DNA of 30,624 bases from an uncultured Eubacteriales bacterium (GTDB lineage: Bacteria; Bacillota; Clostridia; Oscillospirales; Acutalibacteraceae). Positions within the stretch are counted from its first letter, which is position 1; every line of letters begins with the position of its first letter. The notes under the pieces are model-generated. The model saw only the letters and a program-made list of their open reading frames with translations. It was not told the origin of the DNA and made no database searches. The translations under genes were made by a program, and so were the position numbers. Positions 1-8,344 of this stretch are shown piece by piece. The DNA lies in contig CAKUBN010000027.1 of NCBI GenBank assembly GCA_934643185.1, positions 1 through 30,624 on the forward strand, given 5' to 3'.

Positions 1-16
1 GCCTTATTCGTTTATT

Positions 17-787
17 TTACTTTTCCCCGTGCGCATCCCAGATAATTTTCAGGCCGTCCAGCAGAAGCGTATCGCTGAAAGTGATCTTGCGGCTGCAATG
101 CGGTACGATAAGACCTGCGAGGCCGCCCGTTGCGACCACCTCGCACGGTGCACCGAGCTCATCTTCAATGCGGTCGCACAGGCCGTCCAGCATACACGCC
201 GTGCCGAACACCATGCCGGACTGGATGCACTCCATCGTGTTGCGGCCAAGCACCTGCGGCGGCGCGGTCAGACTGACGGAAGAAAGCTGCGCTGCGCGGC
301 TCGTCAATGCGTCAAGGGACGTGCCGACGCCCGGAATGATCACTACGCCGCACACTTCGCCGTCGGCGTTTAAACCCGTCAGCGTCGTTGCCGTACCCAT
401 ATCGATGACGATACACGGGCCGTGGTACATGGCTTTTGCCGCCACAGCACCGACAACGAGGTCGGCGCCGAGTGTGTTCGGCACATCGCGCTTCACTTTC
501 AGCTCCGGCACAGACTGCGCGCTGACGATGAACGGTTCCACCTTCCAAACACGGCGCACCGCGCGGGCGAGGTCATCGGTCAGCCGCGGCACAACGGAGC
601 TTAAAACCGCGCCGTTCACCTGCGACGTGTGGATATTGTATAAATGTAAAATGCTGAGCATTGCAGAAGCGTATTCGTCCTCCATGCGCGGCGGATTCGT
701 CGCCATGCGCGTGACGAACAGCAGCTTTTCCCCCTCATAAACGCCCAGTGTGATGTTGGTATTTCCGACGTCCAGTGCCAGCAGCAT
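17..787 (-). CDS. coaX: Type III pantothenate kinase
   Basis: This enzyme phosphorylates pantothenate, the first step of coenzyme A synthesis, in the cytosol. The 256-residue product fits the CoaX family (about 255 aa), an ASKHA-fold kinase. Visible motifs are the N-terminal DVGNT loop (residues 6-10), the GADL segment with an Asp near residue 109, and the second nucleotide loop DMGTATT (129-135). I start it at the ATG at 787, preceded by a GGAGGGG Shine-Dalgarno; the open frame runs upstream to 907, but that extension resembles nothing and overlaps the spmB end. It lies 73 bp downstream of spmB on the same strand, so it is probably the last visible gene of spmA-spmB-coaX. Type III enzymes are not feedback-inhibited by CoA (family knowledge). 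The function is well supported. Confidence 0.95.
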   Translation of the reverse strand: MLLALDVGNTNITLGVYEGEKLLFVTRMATNPPRMEDEYASAMLSILHLYNIHTSQVNGAVLSSVVPRLTDDLARAVRRVWKVEPFIVSAQSVPELKVKRDVPNTLGADLVVGAVAAKAMYHGPCIVIDMGTATTLTGLNADGEVCGVVIIPGVGTSLDALTSRAAQLSSVSLTAPPQVLGRNTMECIQSGMVFGTACMLDGLCDRIEDELGAPCEVVATGGLAGLIVPHCSRKITFSDTLLLDGLKIIWDAHGEK

Positions 788-860
788 ACCTTTCCCCTCC
801 GAAAACAAATTTCTTTGAGAGCAGTATATCACAAAAACACAAAAACGTACAGAAAAAGTT

Positions 861-1400
861 TTACCCAAAAAGCCGCACCGAAAGGAGCGTGAGCAGCACG
901 GCGGCAAGGTCGCCGCAAAGCGCCGCCGGAATCGTGTAGCGCAGCGTTTTATACCCCCGACCCGAAAAATATACCGCGGCCGCGTAAAACGTCGTTTCCG
1001 TCGAAGACGATAAAATTGCCGCCAATCGGGATATTACACTGTCCGCACCGTATGCGCTGTAAAGCTCCGTAACATACGACACCGAGCCGCTGCCCGAAAG
1101 CGGGCGCAGTAAGATGAGCGGCATAAGCTCCGCGGGAATGTTCAGCACTTCTGTCACGGGCCGCAGCAGCGCGGAAAACAGCTCTAAAAAGCCGGACGCG
1201 CGCAGCATGGAAATGCCGACAATAAGTCCGAGCAGTGTCGGCAATAATTTTATCGCCGTATGCATGCCCTCCGCCGCGCCTTTTGTGAACAGCTCAAATA
1301 CCGGCAGTCCTTTTACGTACCCGCACATGACCGTGAGCGCGATCACGCCGCAGACAGCCGCCGCGCCTATGCCCGCCACAATTTTTGAAACATGCGGCAC
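861..1400 (-). CDS. spmB: Spore maturation protein B
   Basis: This is a membrane protein of the nucleoside-recognition (Gate) family that works with SpmA in spore core dehydration and heat resistance in Bacillus and Clostridium. About 179 residues matches the B. subtilis protein. Hydrophobic segments alternate with conserved pieces such as LPTLLGLIVGISMLRASG and LRPLSGSGS. The start is uncertain. No good ribosome binding site is visible, and GTG codons at 1400 and 1379 and a TTG at 1442 are all possible. I chose GTG 1400 for its family-like length. Every choice overlaps the 3' end of spmA, which indicates translational coupling. Presence of the spmA-spmB pair is the clearest sign that the host makes endospores. 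Confidence 0.88.
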   Translation of the reverse strand: MPHVSKIVAGIGAAAVCGVIALTVMCGYVKGLPVFELFTKGAAEGMHTAIKLLPTLLGLIVGISMLRASGFLELFSALLRPVTEVLNIPAELMPLILLRPLSGSGSVSYVTELYSAYGADSVISRLAAILSSSTETTFYAAAVYFSGRGYKTLRYTIPAALCGDLAAVLLTLLSVRLFG

Positions 1401-1945
1401 ATTAGCACGCAGACGAGCAGGCTGCCGAATGAAACAAGCCAAATATGCGGCATAACATCATACGGGTCCGCGCTGCCGTAGGAAGCCCTTAAGGTGACCG
1501 CCGCCGAGGGGATCAGCTGAAACGACGCCGTATTCATCACGACGAATAAGATCATCTCTTGCGTCGGCGCGTCGCCCGTCTGTAATTTCTGCATTTCGTC
1601 CATGGCGCTCAATCCAAACGGTGTAGCGGCGTTGCCCATGCCGAGCATGTTTGCGGCAAGATTCATCGATATTTTTTCGCGCACGGTTTCATTTTTTCCG
1701 TAATTCGGAAACAGTCGCTTGATGACCGGCGACAGAATTTTGGAAAGCCCGTTTGTAAGCCCCGCCTCCCCCGCAATACGCATGATGCCCGTCCAAAGGC
1801 ACATCGCGCCGAGCAGCAAAAGCACCGTCTCCACCGCCTGCCTTGCGCCATCCGCCGCCGCAGCGGAAAGTGCCGTCCATCTCCCCGTGCACACCGCACC
1901 GACGAACGCCAGCACGATCATCGCCATCCAGATGCCGTTCAGCAT
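1367..1945 (-). CDS. spmA: Spore maturation protein A
   Basis: This is the partner of SpmB, an integral membrane protein of the nucleoside-recognition (Gate) family with 192 residues. Recognisable segments include LLLLGAMCLWTGIMRIAGEAG near residue 45-65, LFPNYGKNE, and the conserved MSMNLAANMLGMGNAATPFG-like stretch (here ISMNLAANMLG then MGNAATPFGL), followed by FVVMNTASFQLIP. I start it at the ATG at 1945 because a GGGGAGGG Shine-Dalgarno sits just upstream; the longer frame to 1963 would place that site inside the gene. It is the first gene of a leftward group with spmB (overlapping) and coaX. In B. subtilis the pair is expressed in the mother cell under sigma-E; a weak sigma-E-like promoter is visible here (2009-2037). 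Confidence 0.92.
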   Translation of the reverse strand: MLNGIWMAMIVLAFVGAVCTGRWTALSAAAADGARQAVETVLLLLGAMCLWTGIMRIAGEAGLTNGLSKILSPVIKRLFPNYGKNETVREKISMNLAANMLGMGNAATPFGLSAMDEMQKLQTGDAPTQEMILFVVMNTASFQLIPSAAVTLRASYGSADPYDVMPHIWLVSFGSLLVCVLMCRMFQKLWRA

Positions 1946-1996
1946 CCTACCCTCCCCTTTCATTTTATTTCTCTGCGGAAAATTACAGAGTTTTGA

Positions 1997-2025
1997 TTGA
2001 TTTTAACACAAATATGGATTATGAT
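1997..2025 (+). promoter_or_regulatory. Sigma-A type promoter for the dipeptidase gene
   Basis: The -35 TTGATT (1997-2002) and -10 TATGAT (2020-2025) are separated by exactly 17 bp. The predicted start of transcription is near 2032, about 29 nt before the chosen ATG at 2061. Nothing else rightward starts here. Confidence 0.7.
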
Positions 2026-2037
2026 AGAGGTATATTC
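2009..2037 (-). promoter_or_regulatory. Possible sporulation sigma-E-like promoter for spmA
   Basis: On the minus strand GAATATA (2037-2031) is followed after 14 bp by CATATTTG (2016-2009), which resembles the sigma-E layout (-35 with ATATT-like core, 14-15 bp spacer, -10 CATACAAT). The -10 matches only about five of eight positions. It overlaps the opposing dipeptidase promoter. Its support is mainly position and the known sigma-E control of spmA in B. subtilis. Confidence 0.25.
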
Positions 2038-2060
2038 ATTTGGAAAGGATGAAATGTATC

Positions 2061-3428
2061 ATGTTCGGTGAAAAAATTCTCGATTACTGGGACGATATAA
2101 TGAAAGACCTCGGCGATATCATCGCCATTCCCTCAGTCGCACAGCCACAGGACGGTCCGTATCCGTTCGGCAAGGACGCAGCAACCGCTGTGGATAAGGC
2201 GATAGAAATTGCGGAACGATACGGCATTAAGACAAAGAACAGCGACTATTACGCAATGCACGCAGAGCTCGGCGAGGGCGAAGAAAACGCCGTTGTTATG
2301 GCGCACCTTGACATCGTGCCGGCCGGCGAAGGCTGGGACAGCGATCCGTACACCATGGTCATCCGCGACGGCAAGGCATTCGGCCGCGGCGTTTCCGATA
2401 ACAAGGGTCCGGCAATTGTTGCGCTGCACTGCCTGCGCGCGCTGAAGGAAGCAGGCGTCGTCGGCAAACGCAAGCTGCGCGTCGTGCTCGGCTCCGCAGA
2501 GGAGATCGGCATGCAGGATATGGGTCACTACTTCTCCAAAGAGCAGATGCCCACCATGGGCTTCACCCCGGACGCCTGCTACGGCGTGTGCCACTGCGAA
2601 AAAGGCCTGTTCCGCTTTGCCGTAACCGGCAAGGTCGGCAAGAAGATCGTTTCCTTCAAGGCCGGTACTGTTGTCAACGCCGTGCCGTATAAGGCAGAAG
2701 CCGACGTGCTCTGTGATGACGACGAATTTGCAAAGCTTGTCGAAGCTGCAAACGCTGCGGAAGTGAAGTTCGACATCACACGCACCGAAAACGCCGCACA
2801 CATCGTCGCAACCGGCAAGGCTGCGCACGCTTCTACCCCGGAGATCGGCATCAACGCCGCCGCACACCTTGCGCACCTGCTCGTGAACGTTTTCGGCGCA
2901 GACTGCGGTGAATTCCTCACGTTCATGGATGAGAAAGTCGGCCTTGCATATGACGGCTCCAACATCGGCGTTAAGATGTCCGATGAGCCGAGCGGTGCGC
3001 TGACCTTCAACCTCGGCCTCGTGAACATCGAAAACGGCGAGGGCCGCTTCGATATCGACATTCGCTACCCGGCAACAAAGTCCGGCGCAGAGATTGACAA
3101 GATCCTTGCAAAGTCCGTGGAGGGCACAGGCCTCACCTACACGCTCATTTCCGATGAGCCGCCGCTGTACCTGCCGAAGGACGGCCCGCTCGTCAGCCTG
3201 CTTTCCGGCGCTTATGAGGACGTCACCGGCAAAAAGTGCGACGTCTTCTCCATGGGCGGCGGCACGTATGCCCGCCAGATGGGCGGCGCAGGCGTTGCGT
3301 TCGGCGCATCGTTCGACGAAGAGGAATCGAACGCGCACCAAGCAAACGAGTGCATCAACGTGGAGCAGTTCAAGCTGCACGCACAAATCTGCCTTGAAGC
3401 CATGTACCGCATGTTTACAGCGGACTGA
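2061..3428 (+). CDS. pepV: M20-family Xaa-His/PepV-type dipeptidase
   Basis: This is a zinc metallopeptidase of the M20/M25/M40 family (PepV, Sapep) that cleaves dipeptides in the cytosol. With the ATG at 2061 it has 455 residues, the usual PepV size. The metal site can be followed: HLDIVPAGEGW gives ligand His82 and catalytic Asp84, RGVSDNKGP gives bridging Asp113, and SAEEIGMQD gives the general base Glu147 and ligand Glu148. Asp171 (PDACYG) is also present, and a C-terminal His lies in the SNAHQANE segment. Two earlier in-frame starts exist (TTG 2040, ATG 2049), but AAAGGA at 2044-2049 serves the ATG at 2061 with 11-nt spacing and would overlap the earlier ones. It is followed 24 bp later by the HD protein gene, probably in one transcript. 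The dipeptide substrate cannot be read from sequence. Confidence 0.93.
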   Translation: MFGEKILDYWDDIMKDLGDIIAIPSVAQPQDGPYPFGKDAATAVDKAIEIAERYGIKTKNSDYYAMHAELGEGEENAVVMAHLDIVPAGEGWDSDPYTMVIRDGKAFGRGVSDNKGPAIVALHCLRALKEAGVVGKRKLRVVLGSAEEIGMQDMGHYFSKEQMPTMGFTPDACYGVCHCEKGLFRFAVTGKVGKKIVSFKAGTVVNAVPYKAEADVLCDDDEFAKLVEAANAAEVKFDITRTENAAHIVATGKAAHASTPEIGINAAAHLAHLLVNVFGADCGEFLTFMDEKVGLAYDGSNIGVKMSDEPSGALTFNLGLVNIENGEGRFDIDIRYPATKSGAEIDKILAKSVEGTGLTYTLISDEPPLYLPKDGPLVSLLSGAYEDVTGKKCDVFSMGGGTYARQMGGAGVAFGASFDEEESNAHQANECINVEQFKLHAQICLEAMYRMFTAD

Positions 3429-3452
3429 TTTTGAATTCAGGAGCGCACCGTT

Positions 3453-4124
3453 ATGGAATATGCACATATCATGCCGGAGGACATTTTTAAAAATCCAGAA
3501 GTGAAGGTCTACGTGGAGGCGGGCAACAGCTGCCTTGGCGCACTGGGCTTCACGGAGCACGGCCGCCCGCACGCCAAGCGGTGCAGCAACTACGCGCGGA
3601 ACATTCTGGAAGCGCTTGATTACGATAAGCGCACCTGCGAGCTTGCCGCCATCGCCGGTTATCTGCACGATATCGGCAACACGGTAAACCGCGTCGACCA
3701 CGCGCACAGCGGCGCCATTATGGCGTTCACGCTTTTAACGCGCATGAACATGCCGCCGGAAGAAATCGCTATCATCTGCTCGGCTATCGGTCACCACGAT
3801 GAGAAAACCGCTTTCCCGGTAAACGCCGTTTCTGCCGCGCTGATCCTCTCCGATAAAAGCGACGTGCGTCGTTCCCGCGTGCGCAAAAACGCGATTATCG
3901 CAACGGATATTCACGACCGCGTGAATTACGCCGTCGTGAACGCCTCGCTGAAAATTGACAAAGAGCAGAAGCTTTGCCTTTTCAACATCACGATTGATAC
4001 GGACATCTGCCCCGTCATGGAGTATTTCGAGATTTTCCTCGACCGTATGGTGCTGTGCAGAAAAGCCGCCGATCTTTTGGGGCTCACGTTCGAGCTTATC
4101 ATCAACGACACGCGTCTGCTGTAA
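3453..4124 (+). CDS. HD-domain phosphohydrolase
   Basis: This 223-residue soluble protein has an HD domain. The metal-binding series is visible as His36/His40 in EHGRPHAKR, His72-Asp73 in YLHDIGN, His83/His85 (DHAHSG), His114-His115-Asp116 (GHHDEK), and Asp134/Asp137 in LSDKSDVRRSRV. HD proteins hydrolyse phosphate esters of nucleotides, cyclic nucleotides or similar compounds (family knowledge); no partner domain is present to suggest the substrate. The last 70 residues have no catalytic motif that I recognise. An AGGAG Shine-Dalgarno at 3439-3443 lies 9 nt before the ATG. It follows the dipeptidase by 24 bp and ends before a hairpin terminator, so the two genes probably form a short operon. 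Confidence 0.85.
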   Translation: MEYAHIMPEDIFKNPEVKVYVEAGNSCLGALGFTEHGRPHAKRCSNYARNILEALDYDKRTCELAAIAGYLHDIGNTVNRVDHAHSGAIMAFTLLTRMNMPPEEIAIICSAIGHHDEKTAFPVNAVSAALILSDKSDVRRSRVRKNAIIATDIHDRVNYAVVNASLKIDKEQKLCLFNITIDTDICPVMEYFEIFLDRMVLCRKAADLLGLTFELIINDTRLL

Positions 4125-4154
4125 TCCCCCCGCAAAACGCAAAACATAAAAATC

Positions 4155-4199
4155 GAAGGAGCCGCGCCCGCTTTCGGGTACGACTCCTTCTTCATTTTC
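4155..4199. terminator. Bidirectional hairpin terminator between converging genes
   Basis: GAAGGAG (4155-4161) pairs with CTCCTTC (4184-4190), and an inner CCCG/CGGG stem caps the hairpin. Rightward it is followed by TTCATTTTC; leftward by GATTTTTATGTTTT. It sits between the HD gene (plus) and upp (minus), which both end here. The sequence is imperfect in the middle of the stem. Confidence 0.7.
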
Positions 4200-4241
4200 A
4201 CTCCATGAGTGTTTTCTTATAAAATTAACTTTTCCGAAAGC

Positions 4242-4880
4242 TTACATCGTGCCGAAAATACGGTCGCCTGCGTCGCCGAGGCCCGGCAGAATGTAACCGT
4301 GTTCGTTGAGCTTCTCATCAACGGCTGCACAGTAAATATGCACGTCCGGGTGCGCTTCGCTCAGTGCCTTGAGGCCCTCCGGCGCTGCAATGATGCACAG
4401 GAACTTGATACTGCGCGGGCGGCTGCGCTTTACAATGGTGATCGCGTCCATTGCGGAACCGCCGGTCGCGAGCATCGGGTCAAGCACGATGACATCACGC
4501 TCTTCAATGTCGGACGGCAGCTTGTTGTAGTATTCGACCGGCTGCAAGGTATCGTGGTCACGGTAAAGACCGATATGGCCGACCTTTGCGCTCGGAACGA
4601 GCTGCAGCATGCCGTCTACCATGCCGAGACCGGCGCGCAGAATCGGCACGAATGCCAGCTTTCTGCCGGCGATGACCTTCGTCGTTGCGGTGCACATCGG
4701 GGTCTCCGTCTGCACGTCCATCAGCGGCAGATCACGGGTAGCTTCGTAGCACATCAGCGTTGCGATCTCGCTGACAAGCTCGCGAAATTCCTTTGTGCCG
4801 GTGTTCTTATCGCGCAGGAAAGAGAGCTTGTGCTGAATGAGCGGATGGTTCATGATAAAAATCTGTTCGTTGTTTTCCAT
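4242..4880 (-). CDS. upp: Uracil phosphoribosyltransferase
   Basis: This enzyme makes UMP from uracil and PRPP (pyrimidine salvage, cytosol). It has 212 residues, close to the family norm of about 208. The PRPP loop DPMLATGGSA is at 134-143, the FVPILRAGLGMVDG segment at 78-90, and the uracil-binding C terminus GLGDAGDRIFGT is intact. I start it at the ATG at 4880, with GGAGA 7 nt upstream; the frame stays open to 5051, but that part overlaps rpiB and has no family similarity. It is the last gene of fhs-tsaE-tsaB-rpiB-upp, 22 bp after rpiB. The two enzymes meet in metabolism: RpiB supplies ribose 5-phosphate, the precursor of PRPP. Confidence 0.97.
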   Translation of the reverse strand: MENNEQIFIMNHPLIQHKLSFLRDKNTGTKEFRELVSEIATLMCYEATRDLPLMDVQTETPMCTATTKVIAGRKLAFVPILRAGLGMVDGMLQLVPSAKVGHIGLYRDHDTLQPVEYYNKLPSDIEERDVIVLDPMLATGGSAMDAITIVKRSRPRSIKFLCIIAAPEGLKALSEAHPDVHIYCAAVDEKLNEHGYILPGLGDAGDRIFGTM

Positions 4881-4902
4881 ATTGATTTCTCCGATTTCTG
4901 CC

Positions 4903-5349
4903 TTACAGGCGTCCGTTTTCAATATCTGCGATCTGGTCGATACGGCGCTGGTGGCGGCCGCCCTCAAAGTCAAACTTGAGGAACGTGTCCACGATCTCCA
5001 GCGCGGTCTTCTCCTCGGTGACAAGGCCGCCGAGACACAGAATGTTTGCATTGTTGTGGCGGCGGGTCATTTCCGCTGCGTGGGTATCGCTGCACAGTGC
5101 CGCGCGGATGCCCTTCACTTTGTTTGCGGCCATGGAAATACCGATGCCCGTGGAGCAAACAAGTACGCCGTAATCAGCCTTGCCGTCTGCCACACAGTGC
5201 GCGACCTTTGCGCCGTACACCGCATAGTCCACGCTCTCCGTGGAATAGCAGCCGAAATCTTCGACTTCGATGCCCTTCGCTTCCAAATGCTTCTTTACGG
5301 CTTCTTTCAGAGCGAATCCGCCGTGATCCGAACCAACTGCGATCTTCAT
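4903..5349 (-). CDS. rpiB: Ribose 5-phosphate isomerase B
   Basis: This enzyme interconverts ribulose 5-phosphate and ribose 5-phosphate in the pentose phosphate pathway. It has 148 residues with the RpiB/LacAB signatures: SDHGGF at 7-12, the active-site Cys65 in VCSTGIGISMAANK, the HAAEMTRRHNNANILCLGG segment, and a C-terminal EGGRHQRRI. The ATG at 5349 has AAGGAG about 9 nt upstream. LacA/LacB-type galactose 6-phosphate isomerases share the fold, but the length and the phosphate-binding HNNAN segment favour RpiB. It lies 24 bp downstream of tsaB and 22 bp upstream of upp. Confidence 0.95.
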   Translation of the reverse strand: MKIAVGSDHGGFALKEAVKKHLEAKGIEVEDFGCYSTESVDYAVYGAKVAHCVADGKADYGVLVCSTGIGISMAANKVKGIRAALCSDTHAAEMTRRHNNANILCLGGLVTEEKTALEIVDTFLKFDFEGGRHQRRIDQIADIENGRL

Positions 5350-5373
5350 GCTTTATTCTCCTTCGTATATGGA

Positions 5374-6081
5374 TTACTTATTGTTTTTCTGTGCGTTTTT
5401 GGCTTTCAGTTCACGCTCCGCCTGCGGCAGACGCAGGTAGATTGGCATCAAAGCGTCCGGCGTGACCGTCTGTCCGTTTTCAACCATCTCCTGCGCCGCC
5501 ATGGCAACGCCGGAGGCACGCTGAAAGCGAAGCTGCGGCAGCAAAAGCTCTGCACGGATAGCCGCAAACGTCTTATAGCAAAGCTCCGCGCCATCGCCGA
5601 CAAGATAAATCTTCTCCGTAAACGTTTTGCATTCTTCCAAAAGCTCCGCAATGGGCAGTGCGCGGTCATCACAAAGACGTGTGAGCTTACCGTCCTCCGC
5701 ACGGAACAGCGCATTATACACCTGCCCGCAGCGTGCGTCCATCACAGCACAGACGATACCCGTCAGCTGCCGTGCGTTCTCCGCCATAGCGCGCAGCGTG
5801 GAAACGCCCGCGCACGGGATGTTCCGCGTCATGGAAAGTCCCTTCACGCAGGAGACACCGATGCGCACCCCCGTGAACGAACCCGGCCCGGCAGAGACCG
5901 CCATGCAGGTCACATCGTCAAGCGTTTTATTCGTGAGCTTCAAAACAGATTCCACCATCGGCATCAGCGTCTGGCTGTGCGTCTGCTTTGTGTTGATATA
6001 AAATTCAGAGAGTATTTTTCCATCCTCCAAAAGCGCGGCCGAGGCCGGCGCCGCAGAGGAATCGAGTGCTAAAATCAGCAT
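5374..6081 (-). CDS. tsaB: tRNA t6A modification protein TsaB
   Basis: TsaB is the scaffold subunit that partners TsaD and TsaE in transferring threonylcarbamoyl to A37 of ANN-decoding tRNAs. It has 235 residues, the usual bacterial length. The ASKHA-like N terminus LILALDSSAAPASAAL and the family signature SAGPGSFTGVRIGVSCVKGL (about residues 68-87) are clear. TsaB lacks kinase or hydrolase activity of its own (family knowledge). Start choice: ATG 6081 gives the typical MLILALDSS beginning; a GTG at 6096 is in frame, and neither has a strong ribosome binding site. tsaE lies 60 bp upstream in the same transcript. tsaD and tsaC are not in the window. Confidence 0.94.
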   Translation of the reverse strand: MLILALDSSAAPASAALLEDGKILSEFYINTKQTHSQTLMPMVESVLKLTNKTLDDVTCMAVSAGPGSFTGVRIGVSCVKGLSMTRNIPCAGVSTLRAMAENARQLTGIVCAVMDARCGQVYNALFRAEDGKLTRLCDDRALPIAELLEECKTFTEKIYLVGDGAELCYKTFAAIRAELLLPQLRFQRASGVAMAAQEMVENGQTVTPDALMPIYLRLPQAERELKAKNAQKNNK

Positions 6082-6141
6082 ATTTGTCGCTTTCACGCAA
6101 TTTTTTGCCGCGCAAAAGCCGTCCTTTCTATCAGAAACTTA

Positions 6142-6567
6142 TCACAGGTCTATGCCCTCAATGGTAACGATGCGCTCCGTCTCCGTCTCGCCCTTTTCCA
6201 TGTGGACATAAATCGTGTTTTCCGGCAAAGCGCCGTCAATGTTTTCGCTCCACTCAATGACGAGCACGTTGTCCGTATCGAGGTAATCGAAAAAGCCCGT
6301 GGAGTAGAGATCGTCCCAACCGGAAACGCGGTACATGTCAAAGTGCTGCACCGTCAGCCGCGCATCGTATTCGTTCACAAGCGCGAACGTCGGACTGGAG
6401 ACCACGTCCCCGCCGCCAAGCGCCAGCACAAGTCCGCGCGTAAACGCCGTCTTGCCCATGCCCATCGGTCCCGTGAACGCGATGACCTCGCCGCCCTTGA
6501 GCTTTTCCGCCAGCTTCGCCGCGATTTTTTCGGTGTCCTGCACCGAGTGAGAAACAAACCGTTGCAT
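6142..6567 (-). CDS. tsaE: tRNA t6A modification ATPase TsaE
   Basis: This is a small P-loop ATPase that drives turnover of the TsaBDE complex in t6A37 synthesis. It has 141 residues. The Walker A motif GPMGMGKT is at about 33-40, followed by the family segments SSPTFALVNEY and HFDMYRV and then VLVIEWSENI. Its ATG (6567-6565) shares one base with the TGA stop of fhs (the string TGATG), so translation is probably coupled to fhs. TsaB follows 60 bp downstream. Confidence 0.95.
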   Translation of the reverse strand: MQRFVSHSVQDTEKIAAKLAEKLKGGEVIAFTGPMGMGKTAFTRGLVLALGGGDVVSSPTFALVNEYDARLTVQHFDMYRVSGWDDLYSTGFFDYLDTDNVLVIEWSENIDGALPENTIYVHMEKGETETERIVTIEGIDL

Positions 6568-8240
6568 CAGAACAGGCCGTGGATCACGCCGTTACCGTCG
6601 ACGTCGATCTTTTCGGCAGACGGCACCTTCGGCAGACCGGGCATCGTCATGACATCGCCCGCATACGCAACCACGAAGCCCGCGCCGTTCGAGAGGCGCA
6701 AGTCACGGATCGTAATATTGAAGCCGGTCGGACGGCCGAGCAGCGTCGGGTCGTCAGAAAGCGAATACTGCGTCTTTGCGATGCACACCGGCAGCGCGTC
6801 GCCGCCGAGCGCCTTGATGTCCTTCAGGGACTTCATCGCCTGATTCGTGAACGTCACGTCATCCGCGCCGTAGATTTTCTGCGCGATCGTGCGGATCTTC
6901 TCCTCCACTGTGAGATCAAGGTCATAGATCGGCGCAAAGTGGCTTTCAGGATTCTCGTCGATGACCTTGCAGACGGTCTTTGCAAGCTCCACGCCGCCTT
7001 CGCCGCCCTTTGCGAACACTTCGGAGAGTGCATACTCTACACCGAGGGACTTGCAGCAATCGTCGATGACTTTCAGCTCCGCGTCCGTATCGGTGCCGAA
7101 GCGGTTGATGGCGACGACGACCGGCACGTTATATTTATGCATGTTCTCCACGTGTGCGCGCAGGTTCTCAATGCCCTTTTCGAGCGCCGGAACATTCTCC
7201 TTTGCAAGCTCTGCCTTCGGCACGCCGCCATTGTATTTCAGCGCACGAACCGTCGCGACAACGACGATGCAGTTCGGCTTGAGTCCCGCCAAACGGCACT
7301 TGATGTCGAGAAACTTCTCCGCACCGAGGTCGGAGCCGAAGCCTGCTTCCGTAATGCAGTAATCGCCGAGCTTCAGCGCCAAGCGCGTTGCGCGCACGGA
7401 GTTGCAGCCGTGCGCAATGTTTGCAAACGGACCGCCGTGCATGATGGCCGGTGTGCCTTCAATCGTCTGCACAAGGTTCGGATTGATGGCATCTTTGAGC
7501 AAAGCCGTCATAGCGCCATCCGCCTTGATGTCCTTCGCATAGACCGGCTTGCCGTCATACGTATATGCAATGAGGATTTTGCCGAGGCGCTCTTTCAGGT
7601 CTTTCAAATCCTTTGCAAGGCACAAAATCGCCATGACCTCGCTTGCGACGGTGATGATAAAGCCGTCCTCGCGCGGGATGCCGTTCACCTTACTGCCAAG
7701 GCCGATGACAATGCTGCGCAGCGCGCGGTCGTTCATATCGACGCAGCGCTTAATGAGCACACGGCGCTGATCGATGCCCAGCACGTTGCCCTGCTGCATG
7801 TGGTTATCGAGCATGGCGCACAGCAAGTTATTTGCCGAAGTGATGGCGTGCATGTCGCCCGTAAAGTGCAGGTTGATGTCCTCCATCGGCACCACCTGTG
7901 CGTAGCCGCCGCCGGCAGCGCCGCCCTTGATGCCGAACACCGGACCCAGAGACGGTTCACGCAGCGCGATGACGGCTTTTTTGCCGATCTTCGCCATAGC
8001 CTGACCGAGGCCAGCCGTTGTGGTGGTCTTGCCCTCGCCCGCCGGCGTCGGGTTGATGGCCGTAACAAGGATCAACTTGCCGTCCGGCTCGTTTTCAAGT
8101 CTTTTGAACAGGTCATCATTCAGCTTTGCTTTAAAGCGTCCGTAGGGCTCCAGCTCTTCGGGACATACATGCAGTTCTTCCGCGATCTCCGCAATCGGTC
8201 TTAATTTTGTCTGCTGCGCAATTTCAATATCGGTAAGCAT
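6567..8240 (-). CDS. fhs: Formate-tetrahydrofolate ligase
   Basis: This enzyme makes 10-formyl-THF from formate, THF and ATP, feeding purine and formyl-methionine synthesis and, in acetogens, the methyl branch of the Wood-Ljungdahl pathway. It has 557 residues, the standard length. The nucleotide loop TPAGEGKTTTTAGLG begins at residue 65; the family signatures EPSLGPVFGIKGGAAGGG and VVPMEDINLHFTGD follow. I start it at the ATG at 8240 with AAAGG upstream; the open frame to 8300 reaches into the promoter. It heads the operon fhs-tsaE-tsaB-rpiB-upp behind the promoter at 8316-8344. Presence of fhs alone does not show acetogenesis. Confidence 0.98.
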   Translation of the reverse strand: MLTDIEIAQQTKLRPIAEIAEELHVCPEELEPYGRFKAKLNDDLFKRLENEPDGKLILVTAINPTPAGEGKTTTTAGLGQAMAKIGKKAVIALREPSLGPVFGIKGGAAGGGYAQVVPMEDINLHFTGDMHAITSANNLLCAMLDNHMQQGNVLGIDQRRVLIKRCVDMNDRALRSIVIGLGSKVNGIPREDGFIITVASEVMAILCLAKDLKDLKERLGKILIAYTYDGKPVYAKDIKADGAMTALLKDAINPNLVQTIEGTPAIMHGGPFANIAHGCNSVRATRLALKLGDYCITEAGFGSDLGAEKFLDIKCRLAGLKPNCIVVVATVRALKYNGGVPKAELAKENVPALEKGIENLRAHVENMHKYNVPVVVAINRFGTDTDAELKVIDDCCKSLGVEYALSEVFAKGGEGGVELAKTVCKVIDENPESHFAPIYDLDLTVEEKIRTIAQKIYGADDVTFTNQAMKSLKDIKALGGDALPVCIAKTQYSLSDDPTLLGRPTGFNITIRDLRLSNGAGFVVAYAGDVMTMPGLPKVPSAEKIDVDGNGVIHGLF

Positions 8241-8315
8241 TGCAACCAACCTTTCATTTCCGTTCTTTTCGTTTTGCCGCACGCCGCAGCATGCGGACAT
8301 CGTTATACCTTATAG

Positions 8316-8344
8316 ATTATAGCGCAAAAAGGCGTTTCCGTAAA
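8316..8344 (-). promoter_or_regulatory. Promoter for the fhs operon
   Basis: On the minus strand TTTACG (8344-8339), 17 bp, then TATAAT (8321-8316). The predicted start is near 8309, about 70 nt before fhs. The -35 lies in the loop of an imperfect inverted repeat (8326-8361). Confidence 0.75.

Noticed and set aside
2133..3707. A 524-codon minus-strand open frame opposite the dipeptidase
   Set aside because: Shadow of pepV, which has a full metal site, promoter and ribosome binding site.
4242..5051. A longer form of upp starting at 5051
   Set aside because: The extra 57 residues overlap rpiB and are unlike any uracil phosphoribosyltransferase; a good ribosome binding site precedes the ATG at 4880.
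6579..8204. A 541-codon plus-strand open frame opposite fhs
   Set aside because: Shadow of a certain gene with no recognisable protein motif.
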